Part shown: in pieces, positions 34,618 through 44,058 of the stretch | Layout of the letters: each line of letters begins with the position of its first letter | Position numbering within the stretch: position 1 is the stretch's first letter | From: Rhodococcus sp. WMMA185 | GTDB lineage: Bacteria > Actinomycetota > Actinomycetes > Mycobacteriales > Mycobacteriaceae | Reading direction: 5' to 3' | DNA: 64,000 nt | Assembly: GCF_001767395.1 (NCBI RefSeq) | Contig: NZ_CP017014.1 | Coordinates: 2,550,501-2,614,500 of the forward strand | Made by a program: the position numbers and the translations under genes | The notes under the pieces: model-generated | What the model was told of the DNA's origin: nothing | The model's database searches: none | Seen by the model: the letters and a program-made list of their open reading frames with translations, nothing else

Positions 34618-36187
34618 GCACCCTCACCGACCGGGTGTCCCATCCGGTGGCGCCACTCGGGACCGGTTGGGTCCGCTCCTGCACTTGAACATTGCCGTCG
34701 AGGTCAGTCGCCCGCACCTGCAGGGTATGCCGACCGGATGTCGCGTCCCACTCCCAGGTCCACTGCCGCCATGTGTCGATGCTGTACTGCGTTGCCAAAG
34801 TCGCAGTCTGCCACGGGCCGTTGTCGACACGCACCTCTACCCTCTCGATCCCGCGGTGCTGCGCCCATGCGGTGCCCGCGACGAGGACTCGACCGGGTTC
34901 GATCGACGCGGACGCGGCTGGGACGTCGATCCGAGAGGCGGTCTTTATCGGCCCTTCCGCCGACCAGCCCCGCTGGATCCAGTAAGCCTCGGCCCTGTCG
35001 AATCGCGTCAGTTCCCAATCCACCACCCATTTCGTGGCCGAGACGTATCCGTACAACCCCGGTACCACCTGACGCACCGGATAACCGTGCTCGAAGGGCA
35101 ATGGCCGCCCATTCATCGCGACCGCCAAAATCGCGTCCCGCCCGTCCTGCAGAACCTCGACCGGAGTGCCCGCCGTAAAACCGTCGCTACTCTTCGAGAG
35201 CAACATGTCGGCGTCGGGGTGCACGCCCGCCTCGTCGAGAAGGTCGGCAATCGGGTACCCGACCCATGTCGCATTGCCGGCGAGATCGCCACCAACCGGG
35301 TTCGAGACGCAGGTCAGGGTGATCACCCGCTCGACGGGAGTCCGAGAGATCAGATCCTCCCACGTCAGAGTGAGTTCGTTGTCCACCATGCCGTGTATGC
35401 GCAACTGCCACTCGTCTGTCGTCAAGCGCGGAACCTGCAATGCGGTGTCGATGCGGTAGAAGTCCGCGTTCGATGTGATGAACGGTGTGCCACCCGGCAC
35501 GCCGATGTCGGTACCGGGCGGGATCGGGGCCGCCGTGTCCGTCACAACGGGGACGGTGAAATCGCGGCGGTTCTCCACCGCTCCGGCGATCTGCTGCCCC
35601 AGGTGTCGTCCAGTGGCGCCGGCCGCTGCCGCCAGTGCTGCTGCCGCGCCGGCGAACAGCAGGAAGCTCCGCCGCGGCATCCACGAATCCTCCGCATCCG
35701 TCTCTTCCGGTATTTGACCGGCAGCTGTGAGAACACGCAGGACTAGGATCCCTGCGACGACACCGACCACTGTCGGTATCGCGAAACTCCAGGTAGCTCC
35801 CGGCCGACTTACCGCTGCGAATACCCCTACCGCGCCGAGGACAGCGATGATCGCACTTCCGAAGGGGGCCCGCGGCCGCTCCGCGATACCCGCGGCCGCC
35901 GCAATCAGCACGATCAGGATCGCCATTCCTGCAAACAGCGCGGACTTGTCGTTGGTGCCGAAGGTGTCGATCGCAAATTCGCGCATCAAGGCGGGGCTGC
36001 GGTCCACCGTGGTCGACCCCACCGCATAGAAGGGCGAGGAGTTCGGATCGATCAGCACGGAGATCAGTTCGCCCACCCCGAGCACAACTCCGGCGGAAAT
36101 CACTCCGGCAAGTGCGCGCAGGAATAGGTGGCTTCTTCCGCGGGGCGCCGTGGCGGCATGTTGCCGGTCACCGATCGTGCTACCCAT
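34613..36187 (-). CDS. Membrane-anchored molybdopterin oxidoreductase, sulfite oxidase family
   Basis: A 524-residue protein. The N-terminal third has about five membrane helices (near residues 25-50, 75-100, 105-125, 130-150 and 180-200). The rest is a sulfite-oxidase-type molybdopterin domain (VITLTCVSNPVGGDLAGNA with the molybdenum-ligand cysteine, then PFEHGYPVRQVVPGLYGY) followed by a dimerisation/Ig-like domain. It resembles M. tuberculosis Rv0218. It probably reduces or oxidises a small substrate on the outer face of the membrane. It is divergent from the shikimate-dehydrogenase-like gene. Confidence 0.88.
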   Translation of the reverse strand: MGSTIGDRQHAATAPRGRSHLFLRALAGVISAGVVLGVGELISVLIDPNSSPFYAVGSTTVDRSPALMREFAIDTFGTNDKSALFAGMAILIVLIAAAAGIAERPRAPFGSAIIAVLGAVGVFAAVSRPGATWSFAIPTVVGVVAGILVLRVLTAAGQIPEETDAEDSWMPRRSFLLFAGAAAALAAAAGATGRHLGQQIAGAVENRRDFTVPVVTDTAAPIPPGTDIGVPGGTPFITSNADFYRIDTALQVPRLTTDEWQLRIHGMVDNELTLTWEDLISRTPVERVITLTCVSNPVGGDLAGNATWVGYPIADLLDEAGVHPDADMLLSKSSDGFTAGTPVEVLQDGRDAILAVAMNGRPLPFEHGYPVRQVVPGLYGYVSATKWVVDWELTRFDRAEAYWIQRGWSAEGPIKTASRIDVPAASASIEPGRVLVAGTAWAQHRGIERVEVRVDNGPWQTATLATQYSIDTWRQWTWEWDATSGRHTLQVRATDLDGNVQVQERTQPVPSGATGWDTRSVRVP

Positions 36188-36270
36188 CCGCCTTGCTCCT
36201 TCCCGTCGTCACCATGTAATTCGGAGCCGAGGGCAGGGGTGGACTACTGTCCGCTACTAGCATTTGCCGG

Positions 36271-37086
36271 ATGAACCAGCTCGACAAAGACACTACGCTC
36301 TGCATCTCGCTGTCCGGTCGACCCAGCAACATCGGCACCCGATTTCACAACTACTTGTACGCCGAGCTGGGCCTCAACTTCGTCTACAAGGCGTTCACCA
36401 CGAGCGATCTTCCGGGTGCGGTCGGTGGTATTCGCGCCCTCGGGATTCGCGGCGCAGGGATTTCGATGCCGTTCAAGGAACGGATCATCGAGCATGTGGA
36501 CGTGCTACACGACTCTGCGGCGGCGATCGACTCCGTCAATACCGTGGTGAACGAGAACGGCACGCTACACGCCTACAACACCGACTATCAGGCGGTCGTG
36601 AATCTGCTGCGCGACAACGGGTTGCCGCACTCGCACTCCGTGGCGGTGGCCGGTAGCGGCGGCATGGCCAAAGCTGTGGTCGCGGCCGTTCGGGACTATG
36701 GCTTCACCGACGTCACCGTCCTCGCCCGCAATGAGGATACGGGCAACGCCCTGGCGAATCAGTACGGATTCGACTGGCGACGCGAGCTCGGCACGGCAGG
36801 GCCGGACCTGCTGATCAATGCAACACCGGTCGGCATGGCGGGCGGCCCCGAGGCCGAAGAGCTTGCCTTCACACTCGATGCGATCGACGAGGCGAAGGTC
36901 GTGATGGACGTAGTTGCGGCGCCCGCTGCTACACCACTGATCCGCGCCGCAGCCGAGCGCCGCAAAACCGTCATCACAGGCGCCGAAGTGATCGCCTTGC
37001 AGGCAGCAGAGCAGTTCGTCCTCTACACCGGTGTGCGTCCGACCCCCGAAGAGATTCGACGGGCCTCGGAGTATTCACGATCGTGA
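36271..37086 (+). CDS. Shikimate 5-dehydrogenase-like protein
   Basis: A 271-residue AroE/YdiB-family protein. It has the substrate-binding GISMPFKE and DSVNTVVNE segments, AYNTDYQAV, and a nucleotide-binding GSGGMAKAV. In AroE the motif before FK is normally N-V-T-x-P; here it reads GISMPFKE, a variation. It should reduce 3-dehydroshikimate or a related hydroaromatic compound with NAD(P)H. A second, typical aroE elsewhere in the genome is likely. A thioesterase gene follows after 30 bases. Confidence 0.85.
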   Translation: MNQLDKDTTLCISLSGRPSNIGTRFHNYLYAELGLNFVYKAFTTSDLPGAVGGIRALGIRGAGISMPFKERIIEHVDVLHDSAAAIDSVNTVVNENGTLHAYNTDYQAVVNLLRDNGLPHSHSVAVAGSGGMAKAVVAAVRDYGFTDVTVLARNEDTGNALANQYGFDWRRELGTAGPDLLINATPVGMAGGPEAEELAFTLDAIDEAKVVMDVVAAPAATPLIRAAAERRKTVITGAEVIALQAAEQFVLYTGVRPTPEEIRRASEYSRS

Positions 37087-37116
37087 GGTGAGCTCTGTGG
37101 GACTAGGGTCGGGGCG

Positions 37117-37578
37117 GTGAGAGATGAGGACACCCCAACCCTGACGACCGCCGCGGACTTCCCCGTCCTCTGGCCGGTACAGACCCGCTGGGAAGACAAC
37201 GACCACTACGGGCACGTCAACAACGTCACCTACTACTCATACTTCGATACGGCCGTCAACGCCTGGCTGATCGCTACGACGGGCACCGATGTGCGCGAGC
37301 TCCCCGCCATCGGGGTGGTCGCCGAGACCTCCTGCACATACATCAGCGAGCTGACGTTCCCGCAGCAGTTGCAGGTAGGGCTGTCCGTCGAAAAACTCGG
37401 TACTCGGAGTATCGTCTACGCGCTCGCGATCTTCCGAGAGAACAACGATGCTCTCGAACTCGCAGCCCAGGGCCGCTTCGTCCACGTATACGTGGACGCG
37501 AAGACCCGGAAGCCAGTGCCCGTCCCCCACGAAATACGAAGCGCTGCAAATTTGCTCGTGGTAGCGGACTTCGAGTAA
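37117..37578 (+). CDS. Acyl-CoA thioesterase, 4HBT hotdog family
   Basis: A 153-residue hotdog thioesterase. The signature RWEDNDHYGHVNNVTYYSYFD carries the catalytic aspartate region of the 4-hydroxybenzoyl-CoA thioesterase group. It hydrolyses acyl-CoA esters in the cytoplasm; the acyl group is unknown. It starts at a GTG 30 bases after the shikimate-dehydrogenase-like gene and may share its transcript. The phosphotransferase gene converges on it. Confidence 0.88.
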   Translation: MRDEDTPTLTTAADFPVLWPVQTRWEDNDHYGHVNNVTYYSYFDTAVNAWLIATTGTDVRELPAIGVVAETSCTYISELTFPQQLQVGLSVEKLGTRSIVYALAIFRENNDALELAAQGRFVHVYVDAKTRKPVPVPHEIRSAANLLVVADFE

Positions 37579-37599
37579 GCATCGCGGACCGTTCGGACG

Positions 37600-38628
37600 T
37601 CAGCGCAGGCCCTCTGCCTCCGCGGTGGCCACGGCACGGGCGATGATCCCGTCGACCAACTTGGCCGTGGGTGCACCGCTGCCGGCCTTGTTGCGGGGGT
37701 CGTCGATGACACGGCGCAACACGCCCTCGGCGATGATCGCCAGCTTCCACAAAGCCAGAACGTGCCAGTACCCCACATGGGTCACGTCGCGCTTGGTGTG
37801 GTGGACATATGCCTCGACCAGTTCCGAACGGGTGGGGAACCCTTCGAGCGTGGACGTAGGGAACGGCCCGACGAACTCGTCGCCCGCTTCGGGCCAGTAG
37901 GCCAGCAAAGCACCGACGTCTGCGAGGGGGTCTCCCAAGGTGCACAACTCCCAGTCGACCACTGCGACGATCTCACCTTCCTCAGGAAGGGTGATCACGT
38001 TGCTCAGATGGAAGTCGCCGTGCACCAATGACAATTCGGTCTGCTCAGGCATGTTGCGCCGGAGAACGTCGGCCAGTTCCTCGACAGCCGGTACCTCGCG
38101 CGTACGCGACTTCTCCCACTGGTCCGCCCATCGTTTCAACTGCCTTGCCGCATACGGCTTGTGGCTGGCCAGGTCGACCAGACCGGCGTCTGCAAGATCG
38201 ACCGCATGAATCTTCGCGAGGGTCTTCGGCATCGCGAGCCCCAACGCTCGCCGCTGCTCGGGTGTCAGTTTCTCCGCCACCCCGACACTGTCGAGGACCG
38301 TCCCCGCCACATAGCTCATCAGCACGAGCGGCGCATCGGTTACGTCCGGATCCTCGGTGAGGGCCAAAATCTTCGGCACCGGGACACCAGAGCCCTGCAG
38401 GGAGGACAGTATCCGATGTTCCCGGACGACGTCGTGCGCTGATGCGAGCAGGTGGCCGAGCGGCGGTCGGCGCAGCACCCACCGTCCACCGCCCGAATCA
38501 CTGACCGCGTACGTGAGATTCGATTGACCGTTGCCGATCCTCTCGAAACTCAGCGGCGCGATCGCCCCCACACCGAGCCCGGTTATCCACGCGGAAACGG
38601 CATCTTCATCCAGCCCCACAGCAGTCAC
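37600..38628 (-). CDS. Aminoglycoside-phosphotransferase-fold protein
   Basis: A 342-residue kinase-fold protein of the APH family common in actinobacteria beside fatty-acid genes. The catalytic loop LVHGDFHLSNVI (HGDFHxxN) and the metal-binding VVDWELCTLGDPLADVG are intact. Related ACAD10-type proteins phosphorylate hydroxyacyl groups, so a lipid-intermediate kinase is more likely than antibiotic resistance. The start is a GTG. The Lrp gene lies 42 bases upstream on the same strand. Confidence 0.85.
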   Translation of the reverse strand: MTAVGLDEDAVSAWITGLGVGAIAPLSFERIGNGQSNLTYAVSDSGGGRWVLRRPPLGHLLASAHDVVREHRILSSLQGSGVPVPKILALTEDPDVTDAPLVLMSYVAGTVLDSVGVAEKLTPEQRRALGLAMPKTLAKIHAVDLADAGLVDLASHKPYAARQLKRWADQWEKSRTREVPAVEELADVLRRNMPEQTELSLVHGDFHLSNVITLPEEGEIVAVVDWELCTLGDPLADVGALLAYWPEAGDEFVGPFPTSTLEGFPTRSELVEAYVHHTKRDVTHVGYWHVLALWKLAIIAEGVLRRVIDDPRNKAGSGAPTAKLVDGIIARAVATAEAEGLR

Positions 38629-38670
38629 GGCCTAGATGCTAGCGGTCTGCTGCCGGACGAGGCGGTTGAT

Positions 38671-39141
38671 CTACTCCCCAGCGAGCCTTTCGAGCAAAGG
38701 CGCCATGCGCGGCCCCACCAACTCCCGCATCACCAACGCCATGTTGGTGCGCTCGACGCCGGGGATCTCGAGGATCTGACCCGTGAGCCGATACAGGTCG
38801 TCGGCGTCGCGGGCCACGACACGCACCGACAGATCAACCTCCCCGGTCATGCCCGACACCTCCACAACCTCGGGAATCCCGGCGAGCGCATCCACCACGT
38901 CGTCGAGTCGGTGCTGGTCCACACGGGTGGCGACATAGGCGGCGAGCGGGTACCCGAGCGCCCTCCGATCGATCAGCCGGTCGAACGAGCCCAGGACACC
39001 TGCCGCTTCCCATCGCGACAACCTTGCCTGGACCGTGTTGCGGGAGAGTCCGAGGCGGCCGGCCAACTCCACACCGGTCGCCCGCGGATGGTCGGACAGC
39101 TGCAATAACAACCTGGCATCGGTGGCGTCCAAACTGGTCAT
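38671..39141 (-). CDS. Lrp/AsnC-family regulator
   Basis: A 156-residue protein with an N-terminal helix-turn-helix (ATGVELAGRLGLSRNTVQARL near residues 20-40) and a C-terminal RAM/AsnC ligand domain. It is divergent from the branched-chain 2-oxoacid dehydrogenase operon, matching the usual BkdR arrangement in which an Lrp-type activator responds to branched-chain amino acids. The ATG at 39141 gives the normal family length. Confidence 0.92.
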   Translation of the reverse strand: MTSLDATDARLLLQLSDHPRATGVELAGRLGLSRNTVQARLSRWEAAGVLGSFDRLIDRRALGYPLAAYVATRVDQHRLDDVVDALAGIPEVVEVSGMTGEVDLSVRVVARDADDLYRLTGQILEIPGVERTNMALVMRELVGPRMAPLLERLAGE

Positions 39142-39328
39142 ATCACGCAGTATGACAGACTTTTGGGACTCGCCTCTGGGCATTATGCTCAACTCGGGGG
39201 GTAACACTTGCGCAATTCGCGTTCTCGTGGATGCTGTGAAGTAGGACACATATCCGCCCCGACCGCGGCACAGGGTGTTCTGCGAAACCCACAAGGTTTC
39301 CAGGACCCGACAACGCGAGGTGAATCCG
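39142..39328. promoter_or_regulatory. Divergent control region between the Lrp gene and bkd operon
   Basis: A 187-bp intergenic region. It is less GC-rich near the Lrp side. The palindrome TTGCGCAA at 39208-39215, in a locally AT-containing stretch, is a possible part of an Lrp site. I see no clear -35/-10 pair. Confidence 0.35.
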
Positions 39329-40465
39329 ATGGTCGACAACATTGCCTATCCGGTCCAGCTCATCCAGCCCGACGGCCGACGGGTCCTGCGGCCCGACTAC
39401 ACAAGCCTTGTCCGTGACATCGGAACGCAGCAATTGCGAAGCCTGTACGAGGATCTCGTGGTCACCCGCCGGATGGATGTCGAGGCGACCGCCCTGCAGA
39501 GGCAGGGCGAGATGGGATTGTGGGCGCCCATGCTCGGCCAGGAAGCCGCACAGGTCGGCTCGGCGCGCGCGCTCCGCCCGGACGACTACGCCTTCATCAC
39601 CTATCGAGAGCATGCCGTCGCCTACTGCCGTGGCGTCGATCCGGCCGTGATGGCCCACATGTGGCGAGGATGCGCCCACTCGGCCTGGGATCCGCACGAG
39701 GTCAATGTCACCAACCCCGCGATCGTCGTCGGCTCCCAGGGGCTGCACGCCACCGGATACGCGATCGGTGCCCACCTCGACGGTGCCGAGATCGCGACAA
39801 TCGCCTACTTCGGCGACGGTGCCATAAGCCAAGGTGACATTGCCGAGGCCCTTGGATTCTCGATGAGCTTCAACGCACCGGTGGTGTTCTTCTGCCAGAA
39901 CAATCACTGGGCGATCAGCGAACCGGTACACCTTCAAAGTCCCGCACCGATTGCGCAGCGCGCCGCCGGATACGGCATGCCCGCAGTCCGGGTGGACGGT
40001 AACGACGTCCTCGCCGTCCTCGCGGTGACGCGCCAGGCCACACAGCGCGTACGAGAGGGGGGAGGCCCCATTTTCATCGAGGCCATCACCTACCGTATGG
40101 GCCCTCACACCACCTCGGACGATCCAACCCGATACCGGTCCGCGGCCGAAACCGAGGCGTGGAAAGCCCGCGACCCGATCGACCGGGTCAGGCGCCTCCT
40201 CGACCGGGAGGGACAGCTCGACGAAACCTTCCTCGCCCACATCCAGGATGCCTCCGACCGCGTCGCGGCGAGGCTTCGGTCGGGGACGATCGACGCACCC
40301 GATCCTGCGCCGCTCGATCTGTTCGACAATGTCTATTCCGCGGACCACCCACTCATCGACGAGGAGCGCGAGCAGTACGCCGCGTATCTCGCAGGCTTCA
40401 AAGACGCAGAGGAGGCCGAGGCCTTCGGCCGCAACGAGGAGGCCACCGAGGAGGCACTGTCATGA
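39329..40465 (+). CDS. bkdA: Branched-chain 2-oxoacid dehydrogenase E1 alpha
   Basis: A 378-residue thiamine diphosphate enzyme subunit. The ThDP motif runs from GDGAISQGD to FFCQNN (GDG-x(n)-NN). YRMGPHTTSDDPTRYR is the phosphorylation-loop-like segment of the branched-chain/acetoin group. It decarboxylates 2-oxoacids from valine, leucine and isoleucine. GAGGTGA precedes the ATG. The E1 beta start overlaps its stop by four bases (ATGA). The valine-degradation operon at 8-14 kb would use its isobutyryl-CoA product. Confidence 0.92.
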   Translation: MVDNIAYPVQLIQPDGRRVLRPDYTSLVRDIGTQQLRSLYEDLVVTRRMDVEATALQRQGEMGLWAPMLGQEAAQVGSARALRPDDYAFITYREHAVAYCRGVDPAVMAHMWRGCAHSAWDPHEVNVTNPAIVVGSQGLHATGYAIGAHLDGAEIATIAYFGDGAISQGDIAEALGFSMSFNAPVVFFCQNNHWAISEPVHLQSPAPIAQRAAGYGMPAVRVDGNDVLAVLAVTRQATQRVREGGGPIFIEAITYRMGPHTTSDDPTRYRSAAETEAWKARDPIDRVRRLLDREGQLDETFLAHIQDASDRVAARLRSGTIDAPDPAPLDLFDNVYSADHPLIDEEREQYAAYLAGFKDAEEAEAFGRNEEATEEALS

Positions 40466-41445
40466 CCACCACCAAGATGTCGCTGGGCGCAGCGCTGGGC
40501 GCCGGACTGCGACGCGCACTCGATCGCGACCGGAAGGTCGTGATCATGGGTGAGGACGTCGGACGCCTCGGTGGGGTCTTTCGTGTCACCGACACGCTGC
40601 AGAAGGACTTCGGCGACAATCGCGTAATCGACACACCGCTCGCCGAGTCCGGGATCATCGGCACGGCATTCGGCATGGCCCTGCGCGGGTATCGGCCTGT
40701 CTGCGAAATTCAATTCGACGGCTTCGTCTACCCCGCGTTCGACCAGATCGTGGCGCAGGTTGCCAAGATCCACTACCGCACCCGGGGCCGGGTCACCGTG
40801 CCTATCACGATCCGGATTCCCTACGGCGGCGGCATCGGGGCGGTCGAGCATCACTCCGAATCGCCGGAGGCGTACTTCGCGCACACTGCCGGCCTACGCG
40901 TCGTGAGCCCTAGCAACCCTGCTGACGCATTCCACATGATTCAGCAGTCCGTGGCGGCAAATGACCCTGTGGTGTTCTTCGAACCCAAGCGGCGCTATTG
41001 GGACACAGGCGAGTTCGACCCGGACGCCGAACCGGACCTCCCCCTGCACCGTGCGCGCGTGGTCCACGAGGGAGTCGACGCCACGATCGTCGCGTACGGC
41101 TCCGTCGTAGCCACCGCCCTGTCCGCCGCGGAGATTGCCGCGGACGAGGGCCATTCACTCGAGGTGATAGACCTGCGCTCGCTCGCCCCTATCGACTTCG
41201 ACACCATCGAAGACTCGGTCCGCAAGACGGGAAGGCTCGTTGTCACACACGAGGCACCCAAGTTCCTGGGTCTCGGCGCGGAGATCGCGGCTACCATCTC
41301 GGAACGGTGCTTCTACCAACTCGACGCACCGATCCTGCGGGTGGGCGGGTTCGACGTCCCCTATCCCCCTGCCAGGCTGGAGCTGCACCACCTGCCCGAC
41401 GCCGATCGCCTGCTCGACGCCGTCGATCGTAGTTTGGCGGCCTGA
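40462..41445 (+). CDS. bkdB: Branched-chain 2-oxoacid dehydrogenase E1 beta
   Basis: A 327-residue E1 beta subunit. It has MGEDVGRLGGVFRVT, DTPLAESGIIGTAFGMALRG, and the C-terminal transketolase-like domain with YGSVVATALSAAE. It pairs with E1 alpha to form the heterotetramer that decarboxylates the oxoacid and acylates the lipoyl group of E2. Its start codon overlaps the alpha stop and E2 follows after 29 bases. Confidence 0.94.
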   Translation: MTTTKMSLGAALGAGLRRALDRDRKVVIMGEDVGRLGGVFRVTDTLQKDFGDNRVIDTPLAESGIIGTAFGMALRGYRPVCEIQFDGFVYPAFDQIVAQVAKIHYRTRGRVTVPITIRIPYGGGIGAVEHHSESPEAYFAHTAGLRVVSPSNPADAFHMIQQSVAANDPVVFFEPKRRYWDTGEFDPDAEPDLPLHRARVVHEGVDATIVAYGSVVATALSAAEIAADEGHSLEVIDLRSLAPIDFDTIEDSVRKTGRLVVTHEAPKFLGLGAEIAATISERCFYQLDAPILRVGGFDVPYPPARLELHHLPDADRLLDAVDRSLAA

Positions 41446-41474
41446 CCTCCATCGTCCGACGAGAGGAAGCTTCC

Positions 41475-42722
41475 GTGGCAGAGGAATTCCGTCTTCCGGA
41501 TCTAGGCGAAGGACTGACGGAGGCCGAACTGGTTTCCTGGACAGTCGAAGTCGGACAAACGGTCGAACTCAACCAGGTGATCGGGGAAGTCGAGACGGCA
41601 AAAGCGCTGGTCGAGTTACCGTCCCCATACGCGGGGGTTGTGGAGGAACTACTCGTTTCCGCAGGTAGCACGGTGCCGGTGGGGACGCCGATCATCCGGA
41701 TCGCCACGGATACAGCCGCCGGTGAGACTTCGTCGGACAACCCCGTGCTGGTGGGGTACGGGCCTGTCGCGCCAGCCGAGAGCAAGCGTGCCCGGCGCAG
41801 AGAAGTCCGGGCGCCCGAATCGCGCACGACGTCATCGAATAGTACGTCCAGTGCGTCTGCGAAATCGCGGCCGGACGCATCCCCGGCAGCCCGCATCGCA
41901 GCGCGTGAACTCGGGATCGATCTTTCCGCGGTCACCGGAACCGGACCTTCCGGGGCCGTGACCAAAGCCGATGTGCATACTTACGCCCGATCACGCGAAC
42001 GCGCACCAGTGCAGTCGTCGGAACGCGAAACCCGCACCCCGATCCGCGGCGTGCGGAAACACACTGCAGCAGCGGTGGTCCGTAGCGCGTTCACCGCCCC
42101 ACACGTCACCGAATTCGTGACCGTCGACGTGACGCGATCAGTGAAACTGCTCAGACGCTTGCGGAAACTCCCCGAGTTCGAAGGGCTGTCGCTGACGGCG
42201 CTCAGTCTCGTTTCGAAGGCGATGATCGCGGCTCTACGGGAGAATCCTAGCCTCAACGCTTCCTGGGACGAGGAGAACCAGGAAATCGTCACCAGGCACT
42301 ACGTCAATCTCGGGATCGCCACGGCAACCCCGAGAGGCCTGGTGGTACCTCATGTCAAGGATGCGCAATCGCTGAGTCTGGTCGAACTGTGCCGTGCGAT
42401 AACCGAACTCATCGCAACTGCGCGAGGGGGCAAGACCGAGCCCGCGCAACTCACCGGAGGAACGGTGTCGATCACAAACGTCGGAGTGTTCGGCATCGAT
42501 ACCGGCACCCCGATCCTCAACCCCGGCGAATCGGCGATTCTGTGCCTGGGCAGCATCACAAGACGACCGTGGGTTCACAAGGACGAACTGGCGGTGCGAT
42601 GGGTGACCACCTTGGGCGTGTCGTTCGACCATCGTGTGGTCGATGGTGAGCAGGCGTCGAGGTTCCTGGCGGCCGTGGCCTCGATGCTGCACGATCCCGA
42701 CGGGCTGCTTATACACCTCTGA
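41475..42722 (+). CDS. bkdC: Branched-chain 2-oxoacid dehydrogenase E2 (dihydrolipoyl acyltransferase)
   Basis: A 415-residue protein. The N-terminal lipoyl domain has Lys43 in GEVETAKALVEL, the attachment site. A linker precedes the E1/E3-binding domain (AARIAARELGIDLSAVTGTG near 138-157). The catalytic domain ends with FDHRVVDGEQAS near residue 386. The GTG start at 41475 is preceded by GAGAGGAAG. No E3 gene is present, so a shared lipoamide dehydrogenase from elsewhere must serve. Its final codons overlap the conserved leader of the first MFS gene. Confidence 0.94.
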   Translation: MAEEFRLPDLGEGLTEAELVSWTVEVGQTVELNQVIGEVETAKALVELPSPYAGVVEELLVSAGSTVPVGTPIIRIATDTAAGETSSDNPVLVGYGPVAPAESKRARRREVRAPESRTTSSNSTSSASAKSRPDASPAARIAARELGIDLSAVTGTGPSGAVTKADVHTYARSRERAPVQSSERETRTPIRGVRKHTAAAVVRSAFTAPHVTEFVTVDVTRSVKLLRRLRKLPEFEGLSLTALSLVSKAMIAALRENPSLNASWDEENQEIVTRHYVNLGIATATPRGLVVPHVKDAQSLSLVELCRAITELIATARGGKTEPAQLTGGTVSITNVGVFGIDTGTPILNPGESAILCLGSITRRPWVHKDELAVRWVTTLGVSFDHRVVDGEQASRFLAAVASMLHDPDGLLIHL

Positions 42723-42748
42723 CCGTCGGTACGTTTGATCTGGTGAGC
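42713..42748 (+). repeat. Leader repeat before each of three MFS genes
   Basis: A block centred on TGACCGTCGGTACGTTTG, followed by ATCTGGTGAGC, occurs just before the start of each MFS gene (about 42720, 44036 and 45384). All three copies are identical over about 30 bases. Copies 1 and 2 also share ACACCTC upstream, which in copy 1 is the 3' end of bkdC. The duplicated unit therefore began at the bkdC end. The block may be a promoter with near-leaderless translation. Confidence 0.7.
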
Positions 42749-43999
42749 AATTTCCCAGCCAAAATGGTCACCGAGCGGACAGAGGTCAGCGAATCGCTGC
42801 GACGAGCCCGCGCAGCGACATTCACGCTCTTCTGGACCTGTGGATTCCTGTTCGGCATGTGGGTGGTACACATCCCAGCGATCGAAACCCGGACCGGGAT
42901 CGACCACGCCACCCTCGGCACCCTGCTGCTGATGTTGGGCCTGGGCGCGATCTGCGGCATGAAACTGTCTGTGCCGCTCGCCGACCGAGTCGGCAGCGGG
43001 CGCACCGCGATCATCGCGGGACTGGTTCTGTCGATCACAACGGTCGGACCGGGACTTGCGACCGGAGCCTGGCAACTCGGGCTCGCCCTCATGGTCTTCG
43101 GTTTCACCAACGGCGCGCTGAACGTGTCGATGAACTCGCACGCGGTCGAGGTCGAACGGCGTTATGGGCGGCCCATCATGGCGGCGTTCCATGCCCTGTT
43201 CTCCGTGGGCGGCGTCGCGGGAGCGCTGCTCGGAGCTTTGACACTGGCCGCGGGATGGGCACCCGTGACGGCGTTTCTCGCCGCCGGCGTAATCGGCATC
43301 GTGGCAGTCACCGCAATCTCACGATGGGTGGTGCACGACCCTGCACGCCCATCTGACGAGTCCGCTACTCCCGAGAAGTCACAACGACGACTGTCGCGGG
43401 GACGAATGCCCACACGCGTTCTCGTACTCGGGGGCCTTGCGTTTGCCCTGATGCTGTCCGAGGGTGTCGCGAACGACTGGAGCGCGCTGCAGGTCAAGGA
43501 GCATCTCGGGACATCCGATGCTGTCGCCGCCCTCGCGTTCGGCGCCTTCTCGGTGACGATGACGGTGGGCCGCTTCACCGCGGACCGCGTGAGCGGCGCT
43601 TTTGGACCCGTCGCCGTAATCCGCTACGGAATGCTCGTCGCGGCCACGGGAATCCTGCTCGTTCTGGTCTCGGGACTACTCCCGCTGACGATCCTCGGCT
43701 GGGCCCTGTACGGCTTGGGATTGTCCGGCGCCGTCCCACAGATCTTCACCGCCGCAGGCAACCAGGGCTCCGGCTCCACCAACGCCAACTTGTCTCGCGT
43801 GGTCTTGTTCGGATACCTGGGATTCCTGTCGGGACCGGCCATCATGGGCTGGATCAGCCAGGTGATTCCCCTCACCACCGCGATGGCGGTCCCACTCATG
43901 TGCGCCCTCGTCGTCGCTGCTTGCGCGGGTGTCGCGCGGCCACAGCGGCCACCGGCAACTGAAACCCCACCGGCAACCGAAGTCGCAGCGCGCTTCTGA
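42743..43999 (+). CDS. MFS transporter, paralogue 1 of 3
   Basis: A 418-residue major facilitator with about 12 membrane helices. The loop between helices 2 and 3 reads VPLADRVGSGRTAI, a form of the MFS signature. A basic central loop follows helix 6 (HDPARPSDESATPEKSQRR). It resembles sugar or drug:H+ antiporters of the YbjJ/fucose-permease-like group, substrate unknown. The GTG start at 42743 matches the starts of its two neighbours. It follows bkdC by 20 bases and could be co-transcribed with it. Confidence 0.88.
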   Translation: MSNFPAKMVTERTEVSESLRRARAATFTLFWTCGFLFGMWVVHIPAIETRTGIDHATLGTLLLMLGLGAICGMKLSVPLADRVGSGRTAIIAGLVLSITTVGPGLATGAWQLGLALMVFGFTNGALNVSMNSHAVEVERRYGRPIMAAFHALFSVGGVAGALLGALTLAAGWAPVTAFLAAGVIGIVAVTAISRWVVHDPARPSDESATPEKSQRRLSRGRMPTRVLVLGGLAFALMLSEGVANDWSALQVKEHLGTSDAVAALAFGAFSVTMTVGRFTADRVSGAFGPVAVIRYGMLVAATGILLVLVSGLLPLTILGWALYGLGLSGAVPQIFTAAGNQGSGSTNANLSRVVLFGYLGFLSGPAIMGWISQVIPLTTAMAVPLMCALVVAACAGVARPQRPPATETPPATEVAARF

Positions 44000-44058
44000 T
44001 TCGTGCGCGATCAAGCCACGCTGCCGTTACACCTCTGACCGTCGGTACGTTTGATCTG

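Noticed and set aside
37600-38628. Aminoglycoside resistance gene
   Set aside because: The kinase fold is present, but this subfamily is common in actinobacterial lipid gene neighbourhoods and nothing here suggests resistance.
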